Of a DNA stretch of 64,000 nucleotides, positions 18,968 through 28,504 are shown in pieces. The stretch covers positions 4,092,001-4,156,000 of the forward strand of contig NZ_CP059165.1 in NCBI RefSeq assembly GCF_013466425.1, read 5' to 3'. Positions within the stretch are counted from its first letter, which is position 1; the number at the start of each line of letters is the position of its first letter. A model generated the notes under the pieces. The model ran no database searches. It was given only the letters and a program-made list of their open reading frames with translations, and was not told where the DNA came from. Made by a program: the position numbers and the translations under genes. Origin of the DNA: Mycobacterium vicinigordonae. GTDB taxonomy: Bacteria; Actinomycetota; Actinomycetes; Mycobacteriales; Mycobacteriaceae.

Positions 18968-20161
18968 TTATCCGACGCCAGTCCGCGGGATCACACTCGG
19001 CCGGTTCTGTACGACATGCGGACTCGCACCACCGCGGCCCATCATGCCGCCGGGCATGCCCGCCCCGGCGCCGCCACCCATACCCATCGGCATCGGCATC
19101 ATCGGCATACCGCCGCCGGCACCCGCCGCACCAGCGGCTTGCGCCATCTCTGCAGCGTTGGCACCGAGGCCCGCCATCGCCGAGCTGGCCATTCCCTTGG
19201 GTACCGAGCCCTGCCAGGTCGGCGGCACCGACATCGCGCCAACCAGTCGGGCGTTGCCGAGGCTTCCCGCCATACCGGCACCCAGGCCGGCCCCGCCACC
19301 GCCGATGCCCCGCATCGGATTGACGTCACCAACGAACTTCGGCGCGTCGGCCAGGTCAGCCGCGGTCGTGGCTCCGACCAGGCCAGCGGTGCCGGCGTTG
19401 GCGGTCTGCCCCACTTGCATCAGCGGACCCAGCATCATGCTCGCCGGCATCGCTGCGACCTGAGCGAAAGACGACATCTGCGCGATGGGCAGCGCCGAGG
19501 CCATCGCCGAAACCTGGGTCGCCGCAGTCGAAACACCGGCAACCGCGTTCGCGGCAACCGGGCTCAGTGCGGCGGTAGCCGAAGTAGCCAGCCCGGCAAC
19601 ATTGCCGTTGACCGTGGCAGCCAAACCCGCCAAATCCACCGGCGGCATGCTGAACGGCATCAAACTCTCCGCCACCGCCGTCGCACCCGAGTGATACCCC
19701 AGCATCGCCGCCACATCCTGAGCCCACATCTCCACATAATCGAACTCAGTCGCAAAAATCGCCGGCGTATTCAACCCCAAAAAATTCGTCGCCACCAACG
19801 TCGCCAACGACACCCGATTAGCCTCCACCGCCAACGGATGCACCGTCGCCGTCAACGCCGCCTCAAACGACGACGCCGCCGCCCGCGCCTGACCCGCCGC
19901 CGCCCCCGCCTGCGCCGCCGCCGCACTCAACCACCCCACATACGGAGTCGCCGCAGCCACCATCGACGCCGACGCCGGACCCGACCACGGCCCACCCGCC
20001 AACCCCACAATCACCGAATCAAACGAACTCGCCGACGCCGACAAATCCGCCGCCAAACTCTCCCAAGCCGCCGCCGCCACATGCAACGGACCCGACCCCG
20101 CACCAGCAAAAATCCGCGCCGAATTAATCTCCGGCGGCAACCACGCAAAATCCAAAATCAT
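18968..20161 (-). CDS. PPE-SVP protein, PPE38/PPE71-like (copy 1)
   Basis: A 397-residue PPE protein. The PPE domain (residues 1-180) starts [17 protein letters not shown] and has the EspG-binding helical hairpin and the YVEMWAQDV region. The C-terminal part has the GxxSVPxxW motif ([12 protein letters not shown]) and a Met/Gly-rich stretch ([10 protein letters not shown]) ending [11 protein letters not shown]. It matches PPE38 (Rv2352c), whose product is required for ESX-5 secretion of PE_PGRS and PPE-MPTR proteins. ATG 20161 was chosen over an in-frame TTG 12 bases upstream because PPE38 starts there. The N-terminal half is nearly identical in DNA to copy 2. No esxX/esxY genes lie between the copies, unlike the full M. 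tuberculosis locus. Confidence 0.88.
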   Translation of the reverse strand: MILDFAWLPPEINSARIFAGAGSGPLHVAAAAWESLAADLSASASSFDSVIVGLAGGPWSGPASASMVAAATPYVGWLSAAAAQAGAAAGQARAAASSFEAALTATVHPLAVEANRVSLATLVATNFLGLNTPAIFATEFDYVEMWAQDVAAMLGYHSGATAVAESLMPFSMPPVDLAGLAATVNGNVAGLATSATAALSPVAANAVAGVSTAATQVSAMASALPIAQMSSFAQVAAMPASMMLGPLMQVGQTANAGTAGLVGATTAADLADAPKFVGDVNPMRGIGGGGAGLGAGMAGSLGNARLVGAMSVPPTWQGSVPKGMASSAMAGLGANAAEMAQAAGAAGAGGGMPMMPMPMGMGGGAGAGMPGGMMGRGGASPHVVQNRPSVIPRTGVG

Positions 20162-20200
20162 CAACAACCCCAACCCACCAGCCGCGTCAACGGCGCCAAC
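19560..20200. repeat. 641-base near-identical direct repeat, copy A
   Basis: This segment and 20960-21600 align without gaps at an offset of exactly 1400 bases. By eye I found only two mismatches (near 19577 and 19615-19620). It covers the first ~200 codons of each PPE38-like gene plus about 40 bases upstream of the ATG, then similarity stops abruptly on both sides. Confidence 0.9.
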
Positions 20201-20379
20201 AAAGCCTTGCCACTACGACCCGACACGCACCAGCCCACGGCCGGATCGTAAGACAGACCGATCCGAAAATCCGGGCTTTCGCCAAATTGGCCCAACACCC
20301 GGTAGCCGATCACGAACCGAGATAGCTACTCGTCCATCATATTCGGGACCCGCAGGTGCTCCCTGCAGGAATTGTGGCG

Positions 20380-21561
20380 CTATCCGACGCCGGTCCTCGG
20401 GATCACGCTCGGCCGGTTCTGCACGGGCTGCGGACTCGCGCCGCCGCGGCCCATCATGCCGCCGGGCATGCCCGCTCCGGCGCCACCGCCCGCGCCCATC
20501 GGCATCGGCATCATCCCCATACCGGAGCCACCGGCAGGCTGCGCCATCGCCGCGGCGCTGGGCATTCCGCCCAATCCCGCCATCGCCGAGCTGGCCATTC
20601 CCTTGGGTACCGAACCCTCCCAGGTCGGCGGCACCGACAGCGCGCCGACCAGTCGCGCGTTGCCCAGGCCTCCCGCCATGCCGGCACCCAGGCCGGCCCC
20701 GCCGCCCATCCCGCCCAGCGCCGGCGTCGTTTCCCCGACGAACTTGGGGACGTCGGCCAATCCTTCGGCGGCGCCGGTCAATCCGGCGGCACCGACGTTG
20801 GCGGTCTGCCCCAATTGCATCAGCGGACCCAGCATCATGCTCGCCGGCATCGCTCCGGCCTGAGCGACTTGCATCAGCATCGAGACGGGAGCCCCGGAGG
20901 CCACCGACTGCACACCGGCGATCAGTGTCGCGGCGCCCGCGGTGACCTGCTCAGCGATCGGGCTCAGTGCGGCGGTGGCCGAAGTAGCCAGCCCGGCAAC
21001 ATTGCCGTTGACCGTGGCAACCAAACCCGCCAAATCCACCGGCGGCATGCTGAACGGCATCAAACTCTCCGCCACCGCCGTCGCACCCGAGTGATACCCC
21101 AGCATCGCCGCCACATCCTGAGCCCACATCTCCACATAATCGAACTCAGTCGCAAAAATCGCCGGCGTATTCAACCCCAAAAAATTCGTCGCCACCAACG
21201 TCGCCAACGACACCCGATTAGCCTCCACCGCCAACGGATGCACCGTCGCCGTCAACGCCGCCTCAAACGACGACGCCGCCGCCCGCGCCTGACCCGCCGC
21301 CGCCCCCGCCTGCGCCGCCGCCGCACTCAACCACCCCACATACGGAGTCGCCGCAGCCACCATCGACGCCGACGCCGGACCCGACCACGGCCCACCCGCC
21401 AACCCCACAATCACCGAATCAAACGAACTCGCCGACGCCGACAAATCCGCCGCCAAACTCTCCCAAGCCGCCGCCGCCACATGCAACGGACCCGACCCCG
21501 CACCAGCAAAAATCCGCGCCGAATTAATCTCCGGCGGCAACCACGCAAAATCCAAAATCAT
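20380..21561 (-). CDS. PPE-SVP protein, PPE38/PPE71-like (copy 2)
   Basis: A 393-residue paralogue of the gene to its left, with the same PPE domain, SVPPTW motif and Met/Gly-rich C-terminus ending [11 protein letters not shown]. The N-terminal ~200 codons are almost identical to copy 1 in DNA; the middle region (residues about 205-300) differs, with '[20 protein letters not shown]' in place of '[17 protein letters not shown]'. Upstream, a block CCACGGCCGGATCGTAAG at 21633-21650 is also found before copy 1 (20234-20251), which suggests related promoters. It is probably the PPE71-type copy of a PPE38/PPE71 pair. It lies directly downstream of two PPE-MPTR genes, the kind of substrate whose export PPE38 supports. 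Confidence 0.88.
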   Translation of the reverse strand: MILDFAWLPPEINSARIFAGAGSGPLHVAAAAWESLAADLSASASSFDSVIVGLAGGPWSGPASASMVAAATPYVGWLSAAAAQAGAAAGQARAAASSFEAALTATVHPLAVEANRVSLATLVATNFLGLNTPAIFATEFDYVEMWAQDVAAMLGYHSGATAVAESLMPFSMPPVDLAGLVATVNGNVAGLATSATAALSPIAEQVTAGAATLIAGVQSVASGAPVSMLMQVAQAGAMPASMMLGPLMQLGQTANVGAAGLTGAAEGLADVPKFVGETTPALGGMGGGAGLGAGMAGGLGNARLVGALSVPPTWEGSVPKGMASSAMAGLGGMPSAAAMAQPAGGSGMGMMPMPMGAGGGAGAGMPGGMMGRGGASPQPVQNRPSVIPRTGVG

Positions 21562-21600
21562 CAACAACCCCAACCCACCAGCCGCGTCAACGGCGCCAAC
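20960..21600. repeat. 641-base near-identical direct repeat, copy B
   Basis: Partner of 19560-20200. The sharp ends inside otherwise diverged paralogues point to recent duplication or gene conversion of the PPE domain. Confidence 0.9.
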
Positions 21601-21823
21601 CCGGATGTGGCGGACCCGTCACGAGAGCCAGTCCACGGCCGGATCGTAAGGCAGATTCCGGCGATAATCCTGGTTTTCATCAGATTTTTCGGTTAATTCG
21701 ACGAGTCTGTCGTTAACTGGCCCGGGCACCGGCCGCGACCGGACAACAATTCGCATCGTTGTTCGAATGCCGGGGGCATGGGATTGGGAGTTATGTTCTC
21801 CGAACTCGGAATGGAACACGCTT

Positions 21824-23596
21824 CTAGAACAAGCCCTTGAGGACTCCCGACTGCGCGTTGCCCGCAACGAGGATGCCGGAGCTGCCGATCCCGGAGTTGA
21901 AGATTCCCGACGTCAGATATCCCGCGATAAAGAAGCCCGCGTTGCGGTTCGAGGCATTGTAGACACCGGCGTTGAAGTATCCGGTGTTGAGAATGCCCGA
22001 GTTGCCGCCGGGGGCGGTCACCGTGCTGGTATTGACGTAGCCAGAGTTGCCGATCCCAGAATTCTGCAAGCCGGAGTTGCCGGAGCTCGTCGAATCAAGA
22101 TGACCGAAGCCCGAATTGCCCGTCCCAGCATTGAAGAAGCCCGAGTTTGGCCCACCTTGCGTTGCCGCACTAAAGAACCCGGTGTTCAAGCCGCCAGCGT
22201 TGAACGCGCCGGTGTTGGTGTTGCCGGCATTGACCAGACCGGTGTTGACATCGCCCGCGTTACCGAAGCCGGAATTGACATCACCGGCATTGAGGAAACC
22301 GGTGTTCACGTCACCGGCGTTACCGAAGCTGGTGTTGGAATCGCCGGAGTTAAAGCTGCCCGCATTGAAGTTGCCCGAGTCGAAAAAGCCGAAATTGCCA
22401 GCACCCGCGTTGGCCGCACCGGTGTTCGTGCTGCCGCCATTCCAGAATCCGGTGTTGACGCTGCCCGCGTTGCCGAAGCCGGTGTTTCCGACGCCGGAGT
22501 TGAACAAGCCGACGTTGCCGTCGCCGGAGTTGAAGAACCCGATGTTGTTGTTACCCGAGTTGAATAACCCGATGTTGCCGGTCCCAGTGTTCAACGCGCC
22601 GAACCCGACCTGGTTGTCGCCCGTAAGCCCAAAGCCGAAGTTGTTGTTGCCGGAGTTCCCGAAGCCAACGTTGCCGGTGCCGGTGTTACCGAAGCCGATG
22701 TTGTTACTGCCGGCGTTGCCGCTGCCCAGGTTGCTGTTACCGGTATTGCCACTACCGAAATTGGTGTTGCCGATATTGCCGCCGCCGACGTTGGTGTTGC
22801 CGATGTTGCCGCTGCCGAGATTCGTGTTGCCGATGTTGCCGCTGCCCAGGTTTTGGCCGCCGAAGTTGCCGCTGCCGACGTTGAAATTGCCGCTATTGCC
22901 GCTGCCCAGGTTGGTATTACCCCGATTGCCGCTGCCTAGGTTGCTGCTCCCGATGTTGCCGCTGCCCAGGTTGCTGCTGCCGATATTGCCGCTGCCCAGG
23001 TTGCTGTTGCCGATATTGCCGCTGCCGACGTTGAGCGAACCGATGTTTCCGAGTCCGAGGTTGATACCTGACAAGGCCTCCTGCCAGGACGACAACGCCG
23101 CAGCCGCCGCCGACGCCCCACCGTGATACCCCACCATCGCCGCCACATCAGCAGCCCAGAACTGCTCATACACACTCTCAGCAGCCGCAATCGCCGGCGC
23201 ATTCTGACCCAACACATTCGAGACCACCAACTGCACAAACGCATCCCGATTCGCCGCCACCACCAACGGATGCACCGTCGCCGACAACGCCGCCTCAAAC
23301 GCACCCGCCACCGCCTGCGCCGACACCGCCGCCCCCGCCGCCCGCGCCGACGCCGCCGACAACCACCCCGCATACGGCAACGCCGCAGCCCTCATCGCCT
23401 CAGCCGCCGCACCCTGCCACGCACTGCCAGCACCCCCCGCCAAACCCGACGCCACCGCCACAAACGAATCCGCCGCCGACCCCAACTCCTCAGCCAACCC
23501 CGACCACGCCGCCGCCGCCGCCAACATCGGCGCCGACCCCGCACCAGAAAACAGCCGCAACGAATTGATCTCCGGCGGCAACACCACGAAATTCAT
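21824..23596 (-). CDS. PPE-MPTR protein (copy 1)
   Basis: A 590-residue protein. The PPE domain (1-175) starts [20 protein letters not shown] and ends with [20 protein letters not shown]. The rest is made of NxGxGNxG-type pentapeptide/decapeptide repeats (major polymorphic tandem repeats) that should form a right-handed beta-helix. It would be secreted by ESX-5 with EspG5 and a PE partner encoded elsewhere, to the cell surface or outside. ATG 23596 was chosen because homologous PPE proteins start MNF; the longer open frame reads through the spacer. It lies 25 bases after the neighbouring MPTR gene, so the two are a tandem pair. The PPE domain DNA looks identical to the neighbour's. Confidence 0.9.
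   Translation of the reverse strand: MNFVVLPPEINSLRLFSGAGSAPMLAAAAAWSGLAEELGSAADSFVAVASGLAGGAGSAWQGAAAEAMRAAALPYAGWLSAASARAAGAAVSAQAVAGAFEAALSATVHPLVVAANRDAFVQLVVSNVLGQNAPAIAAAESVYEQFWAADVAAMVGYHGGASAAAAALSSWQEALSGINLGLGNIGSLNVGSGNIGNSNLGSGNIGSSNLGSGNIGSSNLGSGNRGNTNLGSGNSGNFNVGSGNFGGQNLGSGNIGNTNLGSGNIGNTNVGGGNIGNTNFGSGNTGNSNLGSGNAGSNNIGFGNTGTGNVGFGNSGNNNFGFGLTGDNQVGFGALNTGTGNIGLFNSGNNNIGFFNSGDGNVGLFNSGVGNTGFGNAGSVNTGFWNGGSTNTGAANAGAGNFGFFDSGNFNAGSFNSGDSNTSFGNAGDVNTGFLNAGDVNSGFGNAGDVNTGLVNAGNTNTGAFNAGGLNTGFFSAATQGGPNSGFFNAGTGNSGFGHLDSTSSGNSGLQNSGIGNSGYVNTSTVTAPGGNSGILNTGYFNAGVYNASNRNAGFFIAGYLTSGIFNSGIGSSGILVAGNAQSGVLKGLF
21880..23062 (-). repeat. MPTR tandem repeats encoding NxGxGNxG peptides (copy 1)
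   Basis: Short in-frame repeats with 15- and 30-base periods (for example the unit encoding [10 protein letters not shown]) fill the C-terminal part of the gene. The first third is very regular, the later part more diverged. Confidence 0.85.
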
Positions 23597-23605
23597 CGAA
23601 ACGCC
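23076..23605. repeat. 530-base direct repeat of the PPE domain, copy A
   Basis: Aligns with 24958-25487 at an offset of 1882 bases; I saw no mismatch by eye. It covers the PPE domain and the last nine bases before the start codon. Confidence 0.88.
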
Positions 23606-23621
23606 CTTCAGGAAAGTGCGG

Positions 23622-25478
23622 TCAGCGGAAGAAGCCGGAAAGTCCCGAGCCGGTGTTGAATCCACCGGAGCTGTCGTTACCGGAGTTCGAGATGCCGGAG
23701 GTGTTGTTGCCGGTGTTGGAGTAGCCCGCCGAAAAGTTGCCGTTGTTTGAGAAGCCGGCATTGTTCGTGCCGATGTTGCCGAAGCCGGAGTTATACCCGG
23801 CGAGCAGAGCCGGACCGCTGTTGGAGAAGCCGGAGTTGCCGATGCCGAAGTTGTTGTATCCAGAGTTGTAGCTGCCGTTGGGGTCGCTGTGGCCCCATCC
23901 CGAGTTGTTCGTACCGACGTTGCCGAAACCGGAGTTCGCGACCGGTTGACTGACGGCGCTGAGGAATCCGGTGTTGAGGTTGCCGCCGTTGAAGCCGCCA
24001 GTATTGATGTCGCCGCCGTTGAAGAGGCCCGTGTTGTAACTACCGCCGTTGAAGACGCCGGTGTTCGAATTCCCCGCGTTCAAGAATCCGGTGTTTCCGG
24101 CGCCGGCATTCCCGAAGCCGGTGTTGCTCCAACCTGCGTTGAAACTACCGGAGTTGTAGCTGCCGCCGTCGCCCAGTCCAAAGTTGGAGTTCCCGGCACT
24201 TCCAATGCCGGTATTGGAATTGCCGGCGTGCCAGAAGCCGGTGTTGAAGTTGCCGGCGTTGCCGAACCCGGTGTTGCCGTTTCCGGAGTTGAAGAAGCCG
24301 ACGTTGCCGTCGCCGGAGTTGAAGAAGCCGATGTTGTTGTTGCCCGAGTTGAACAGTCCGAAATTGCCGGTCCCGGTGTTCAATGCCCCGAAACCGCGCT
24401 GGTTGTCGCCGGTGAGCCCGAATCCGATGTTGTTGTTGCCGGAGTTCCCGAAACCGATGTTGCCGGACCCCAAATTGCCGAAGCCGATGTTGTTACCACC
24501 GTTGTTACCGCTGCCCAGGGTGAAGCCGCCGATGTTCCCGCTGCCCAAGGACAGATCACCGATGTTTCCGCTGCCGATGTTGATAGTGCCGAAGTTGCCG
24601 CTGCCCAGGTTGAGGCTGCCGATGTTGCCGCTACCCAGGTTTCCGGAGCCGAAGTTGCCGCTGCCCAGGTTGAAGTCGCCGGTGTTGCCGATTCCGAAGT
24701 TGCCGGTCCCAATGTTTCCGCTGCTTAGGTTGAAGCTGCCGATGTTGCCGCTGCCCAGGTTCCAGCTGCCGATATTGCCGCTGCCCAGGAAATTGAGATC
24801 CCCGATGTTGCCGCTGCCGATATTGAGGGAGCCGATATTGCCCGAGCCGAAGTTCAGGACGAGGTCGCTGAGCCCCGCGGCCGCCGCGGCCGGGGCGGCC
24901 GCGGCGTTTGCGAGCTGAGCGCCTAGCGCTCCCGGCAGACCTTGCAGGCCTGTCAAAGCCTCCTGCCAGGACGACAACGCCGCAGCCGCCGCCGACGCCC
25001 CACCGTGATACCCCACCATCGCCGCCACATCAGCAGCCCAGAACTGCTCATACACACTCTCAGCAGCCGCAATCGCCGGCGCATTCTGACCCAACACATT
25101 CGAGACCACCAACTGCACAAACGCATCCCGATTCGCCGCCACCACCAACGGATGCACCGTCGCCGACAACGCCGCCTCAAACGCACCCGCCACCGCCTGC
25201 GCCGACACCGCCGCCCCCGCCGCCCGCGCCGACGCCGCCGACAACCACCCCGCATACGGCAACGCCGCAGCCCTCATCGCCTCAGCCGCCGCACCCTGCC
25301 ACGCACTGCCAGCACCCCCCGCCAAACCCGACGCCACCGCCACAAACGAATCCGCCGCCGACCCCAACTCCTCAGCCAACCCCGACCACGCCGCCGCCGC
25401 CGCCAACATCGGCGCCGACCCCGCACCAGAAAACAGCCGCAACGAATTGATCTCCGGCGGCAACACCACGAAATTCAT
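23622..25478 (-). CDS. PPE-MPTR protein (copy 2)
   Basis: A 618-residue protein built like its downstream neighbour: PPE domain (1-175), a short Ala-rich linker ([21 protein letters not shown]), then MPTR repeats to a C-terminus GLSGFFR. Like other PPE-MPTR proteins it should be an ESX-5 substrate with a beta-helical repeat domain, exposed or shed. ATG 25478 follows AAAGGAG by 10 bases, a good ribosome site, so it is the first gene of the MPTR pair. The Ala-rich linker between the PPE and repeat domains is absent from copy 1, where the repeats begin almost directly. Confidence 0.9.
   Translation of the reverse strand: MNFVVLPPEINSLRLFSGAGSAPMLAAAAAWSGLAEELGSAADSFVAVASGLAGGAGSAWQGAAAEAMRAAALPYAGWLSAASARAAGAAVSAQAVAGAFEAALSATVHPLVVAANRDAFVQLVVSNVLGQNAPAIAAAESVYEQFWAADVAAMVGYHGGASAAAAALSSWQEALTGLQGLPGALGAQLANAAAAPAAAAAGLSDLVLNFGSGNIGSLNIGSGNIGDLNFLGSGNIGSWNLGSGNIGSFNLSSGNIGTGNFGIGNTGDFNLGSGNFGSGNLGSGNIGSLNLGSGNFGTINIGSGNIGDLSLGSGNIGGFTLGSGNNGGNNIGFGNLGSGNIGFGNSGNNNIGFGLTGDNQRGFGALNTGTGNFGLFNSGNNNIGFFNSGDGNVGFFNSGNGNTGFGNAGNFNTGFWHAGNSNTGIGSAGNSNFGLGDGGSYNSGSFNAGWSNTGFGNAGAGNTGFLNAGNSNTGVFNGGSYNTGLFNGGDINTGGFNGGNLNTGFLSAVSQPVANSGFGNVGTNNSGWGHSDPNGSYNSGYNNFGIGNSGFSNSGPALLAGYNSGFGNIGTNNAGFSNNGNFSAGYSNTGNNTSGISNSGNDSSGGFNTGSGLSGFFR
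23680..24850 (-). repeat. MPTR tandem repeats encoding NxGxGNxG peptides (copy 2)
   Basis: In-frame 15/30-base units similar to those of the neighbouring gene; stretches such as the one encoding '[15 protein letters not shown]' recur in both genes, offering targets for recombination. Confidence 0.85.
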
Positions 25479-25487
25479 CGAAACGCC
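24958..25487. repeat. 530-base direct repeat of the PPE domain, copy B
   Basis: Partner of 23076-23605. Sequence similarity ends within a few bases of the domain boundary on both sides. Confidence 0.88.
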
Positions 25488-25712
25488 ACTCCTTTGGCCA
25501 ACTATTCGCAACCGCGCACCCGGCTGTTACCGAGATCCGCAAGCCGCGGACGGGGCGCCTGATCGAGCAACCCGGAACCAAGTAGCGACCCTAAGCGCCC
25601 CTGGAATCAAAATCCCGGATTTCACCCGCGACGCGCGGCTGGTCGCGGCCAGCCAGCACTGGCCAGAGGGACCGGGCTCGCCGCGGCGCGATGTGGGCGA
25701 CGAAAGTGCGGC

Positions 25713-27095
25713 TCAGCTGCCTTTGAGACGCACAGCGAGATAGTCCGCGACACTGTCCATCGCGACCCGCTCCTGGCTCATCGCGTCCCGTTCGCGAATC
25801 GTGACGGCGTTGTCGTCGAGTGACTCGAAGTCGACGGTCACGCAGTACGGCGTGCCGATCTCGTCCTGGCGGCGGTAGCGCCGGCCGATGGCGCCAGCGT
25901 CGTCGAATTCGATGTTCCAAGATTTGCGCAGTTCGGCGGCCAGGTCGCGGGCCTTGGGGCTCAGATCGGCGTGCCGCGACAGCGGCAACACCGCGGCCTT
26001 GACCGGCGCCAGCCGCGGATCGATCCGCAGCACCGTGCGCTTGTCCATGCCGCCTTTGGCGTTCGGCGCCTCGTCTTCGGTGTAGGCGTCAATCAGAAAC
26101 GCCATGAACGAGCGGGTCAGGCCGGCCGCCGGTTCGATCACGTACGGCGTGTAGCGGGTGTCGCTGCCCTGGTCGTAGAAGGAGAGCTCGGTCCCGGAAT
26201 GCTTGCTGTGCGTCGAGAGGTCGAAGTCGGTTCGGTTCGCGACGCCTTCCAGTTCGCCCCACGGGTTGCCGGCGAAGCCGAATTTGTACTCGATGTCCAC
26301 GGTGCGGTCGGAGTAGTGCGACAGCTTCTCTTTGGGGTGCTCATACAGTCGTAGGTTCTCTGGGTCGATGCCGAGGTCGATGTACCACTGTCGCCTGGTG
26401 TCGATCCAGTACTGATGCCACTCCCTGGCCGTCGACGGCTCGACGAAGAACTCCATCTCCATCTGCTCGAACTCCCGCGTACGGAAGATGAAGTTGCCCG
26501 GGGTGATCTCATTGCGGAAGCTCTTGCCGATCTGCCCGATCCCGAACGGCGGCTTTTTGCGGGACGTCGTCACCACATTGGCGAAGTTGACGAAGATGCC
26601 CTGCGCGGTCTCTGGACGCAGATAGTGCAGACCCTCTTCGGTCTCGATCGGCCCGAGGTAGGTCTTGAGCATCATGTTGAACTCGCGCGGTTCGGTCCAC
26701 TGACCCTTGGTGCCACAGTCCGGGCAGACGATCTCTGTCATCGGGACGTCCTCGGGCTGACCGCCTTTCTTGAGGGCGTAGGCCTCCTGCATGTGGTCCT
26801 GCCGGTGCCGCTTGTGACAGTTCAGGCACTCCACCAACGGGTCGTGGAAGACCTCGACGTGGCCGGATGCCACCCACACCTCGCGCGGGAGGATGATCGA
26901 CGAATCCAGACCCACCACGTCGTCGCGACCGGTGACAATGGCTCGCCACCACTGACGTTTGATGTTCTCCTTCAGTTCCACGCCCAGCGGACCGTAGTCC
27001 CACGCTGATTTGGTGCCACCGTAAATCTCCCCGGCGGGGAAGACGAAGCCGCGCCGTTTGGCCAGGTTGACTACGGTGTCGATTACAGACGCCAC
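25713..27095 (-). CDS. glyS: Glycyl-tRNA synthetase (dimeric, class II)
   Basis: Charges tRNA-Gly. The 460-residue protein is the eukaryote/actinobacteria-type alpha2 enzyme. Class II motif 1 lies near the ERR-type N-terminal region, motif 2 is [21 protein letters not shown], and motif 3 is in [11 protein letters not shown] zinc-like CxxC...CxxC set (CLNCHKRH and CPDCGTKG) lies in the insertion around residues 87-140. It starts at GTG 27095. It diverges from smtB-zur, as in M. tuberculosis (Rv2357c next to Rv2358-Rv2359). Confidence 0.97.
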   Translation of the reverse strand: MASVIDTVVNLAKRRGFVFPAGEIYGGTKSAWDYGPLGVELKENIKRQWWRAIVTGRDDVVGLDSSIILPREVWVASGHVEVFHDPLVECLNCHKRHRQDHMQEAYALKKGGQPEDVPMTEIVCPDCGTKGQWTEPREFNMMLKTYLGPIETEEGLHYLRPETAQGIFVNFANVVTTSRKKPPFGIGQIGKSFRNEITPGNFIFRTREFEQMEMEFFVEPSTAREWHQYWIDTRRQWYIDLGIDPENLRLYEHPKEKLSHYSDRTVDIEYKFGFAGNPWGELEGVANRTDFDLSTHSKHSGTELSFYDQGSDTRYTPYVIEPAAGLTRSFMAFLIDAYTEDEAPNAKGGMDKRTVLRIDPRLAPVKAAVLPLSRHADLSPKARDLAAELRKSWNIEFDDAGAIGRRYRRQDEIGTPYCVTVDFESLDDNAVTIRERDAMSQERVAMDSVADYLAVRLKGS

Positions 27096-27192
27096 GGGGC
27101 GTGGGCTCCCTTCGGAGAATCAGCCAGACGCGGGGGCCGATGGGCTGCCCGCAAAACATCAGTCATGGTAGCGACCGTTGCACCGGTCTTTG

Positions 27193-27212
27193 ACATGCAT
27201 CATCATGCATGT
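27193..27212. promoter_or_regulatory. Palindromic operator, probable SmtB site
   Basis: ACATGCAT and ATGCATGT form perfect inverted arms around CATC, inside a larger TGACA...TGTGACA context. It lies about 100 bases upstream of smtB and 98 bases upstream of divergent glyS. ArsR/SmtB repressors bind 12-2-12-type palindromes like this, and smtB-zur of M. tuberculosis is autoregulated by zinc through such a site. Assignment to SmtB is inference from position and symmetry. Confidence 0.7.
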
Positions 27213-27309
27213 GACAGTGGAGAGCAGCCGCGGGGTGTCGAGAGGTGGGTCCGAGGCTAATCAGGTGCAATCGATTGCTTAGTACTTCAAGAGGTGGTGA
27301 CCGCACACG

Positions 27310-27708
27310 GTGACGTCGCCCTGGACGCCTGCGCCCCCTTCCGCCGACGACGACCTGGTCGGCCCGCACGAGCACCTGGTCGACGCTTTCACGCCGCGCG
27401 CCGCCTACCCGACTCCGCCAGCGCGGGAAATCCTTGATGCCGCCGGTGAACTGCTGCGCGCACTGGCCGCGCCGGTCCGGATCGCCATTGTGTTGCAACT
27501 CCGCGAATCCCAGCGCTGCGTCCACGAATTGGTGGATGCGCTCGGGGTGCCGCAGCCGCTGGTCAGCCAGCACTTGAAGATCCTGAAGGCGGCCGGTGTG
27601 GTGTCCGGCGAACGGTCCGGTCGCGAGGTGCTCTACCGGCTCGCCGACCATCACCTGGCGCACATCGTGGTCGACGCGGTGGCGCACGCGAGCGAGGACA
27701 ACCCATGA
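27310..27708 (+). CDS. smtB: ArsR/SmtB-family zinc-responsive repressor
   Basis: A 132-residue winged-helix repressor. The core spans residues 40-115, with recognition helix VPQPLVSQHLKILKAAGVV and wing SGREVLYRLADHH. The C-terminal helix (DHHLAHIVVDAVAHASE) carries the Asp/His ligands of an alpha-5 metal site, as in SmtB/CzrA. Zinc binding releases the operator, allowing expression of itself and zur. It starts at GTG 27310 and its stop overlaps the zur start (ATGA), so the two are coupled, as for Rv2358-Rv2359. The palindrome at 27193 is the likely target. Confidence 0.93.
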   Translation: MTSPWTPAPPSADDDLVGPHEHLVDAFTPRAAYPTPPAREILDAAGELLRALAAPVRIAIVLQLRESQRCVHELVDALGVPQPLVSQHLKILKAAGVVSGERSGREVLYRLADHHLAHIVVDAVAHASEDNP

Positions 27709-28097
27709 CCGGGACGAGCGTCCGTTCCACCCGCCAACGAGCGGCCATCTCGACACTGTTGGAGACCCTCGAGGAGTTCCGCTCCGCGCAGGAATTGCAC
27801 GATGAGTTGCGACGCCGTGGCGAGAACATCGGTTTGACGACGGTCTACCGCACCCTGCAGTCGATGGCGACCGCCGGCCTGGTGGACACGCTGCGTACCG
27901 ACACCGGCGAATCGGTCTATCGCCGATGTTCGGATCACCATCACCACCACCTGGTGTGCCGCGGCTGCGGCTCCACCATCGAGGTGGGCGACCACGAAGT
28001 AGAGGAGTGGGCCGCCGAAGTCGCCAGCAAGTACGGTTACTCGGACGTCAGCCACACGATCGAGATTTTCGGCACCTGCTCCGACTGCCGCGCCTGA
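27705..28097 (+). CDS. zur: Zinc uptake regulator (Fur family)
   Basis: A 130-residue Fur-family repressor (FurB/Zur). The N-terminal winged helix has GLTTVYRTLQSM as recognition helix. The dimer domain has the His-rich DHHHHHLVCRGCG metal site and a structural zinc site made by CRGCG and CSDC at the C-terminus. With zinc bound it represses zinc uptake and alternative ribosomal protein genes. It is translated through the ATGA overlap with smtB, which places the two zinc sensors under one promoter: high zinc relieves SmtB and so raises Zur. Confidence 0.95.
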   Translation: MTGTSVRSTRQRAAISTLLETLEEFRSAQELHDELRRRGENIGLTTVYRTLQSMATAGLVDTLRTDTGESVYRRCSDHHHHHLVCRGCGSTIEVGDHEVEEWAAEVASKYGYSDVSHTIEIFGTCSDCRA

Positions 28098-28105
28098 CCA
28101 CAGCG

Positions 28106-28504
28106 CTAGCCGAGCAGTTCAGTGCGAATCCGCGCGCCGCTGTCGAGTACCAGCAGGATGAGCGTGCGCAGCGCGTCGTCAGTCAGGCCGGCACCGGGAA
28201 AGTTGTACCGCAGCATCACGTCCCCGGCTTTCTTCTTGCCCAGGTCCTTCGCCAGCACGCTCACCGAGCCGAAGTTGAGATCGCGCCCCTGACGGGCCAC
28301 CTGGTCGGTGACTTTCCTGGTTAGCGGCACGTCCCAGGCGATCACCTGGGTCAGTGACACCATGTCGAGGTCCTCGACGATGTTCACGACTCGTAGCGAG
28401 GCGAACGTTCCGTTGTGCCGGACGGTGATCGCGCCATCGGCCTCCTCCGCCACGGGCAGTACCTCGCTGAGTAGCGGTGTGAGTCGCTGCTGCAGGGATG
28501 ACAT
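28106..28504 (-). CDS. Conserved mycobacterial protein, Rv2360c-like
   Basis: A 132-residue protein with no signal peptide or membrane segment. It alternates short amphipathic helices and strands (SLQQRLTPLLSEVLPVAEEADG, then ITVRHNGTFASLRVVNIVEDLDMVSLTQVIAWDVPL), resembling YbjN-type or secretion-chaperone-like folds, but I recognise no motif. It begins at ATG 28504 directly after the uppS stop, so it belongs to the recO-uppS unit; the same order is found around Rv2360c. It ends nine bases from the convergent zur stop. Function unknown. Confidence 0.75.
   Translation of the reverse strand: MSSLQQRLTPLLSEVLPVAEEADGAITVRHNGTFASLRVVNIVEDLDMVSLTQVIAWDVPLTRKVTDQVARQGRDLNFGSVSVLAKDLGKKKAGDVMLRYNFPGAGLTDDALRTLILLVLDSGARIRTELLG

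Noticed and set aside
19016..21696. Arg/His-rich plus-strand open frames of over 400 codons opposite the PPE38 genes
   Set aside because: Their low-complexity composition is the mirror image of the biased PPE codons; the minus-strand PPE38 proteins explain the DNA.
21880..24850. CRISPR-like appearance of the short repeats
   Set aside because: The repeats have 15/30-base periods, stay in one reading frame and encode NxGxGNxG peptides; there are no unique spacers or cas genes.
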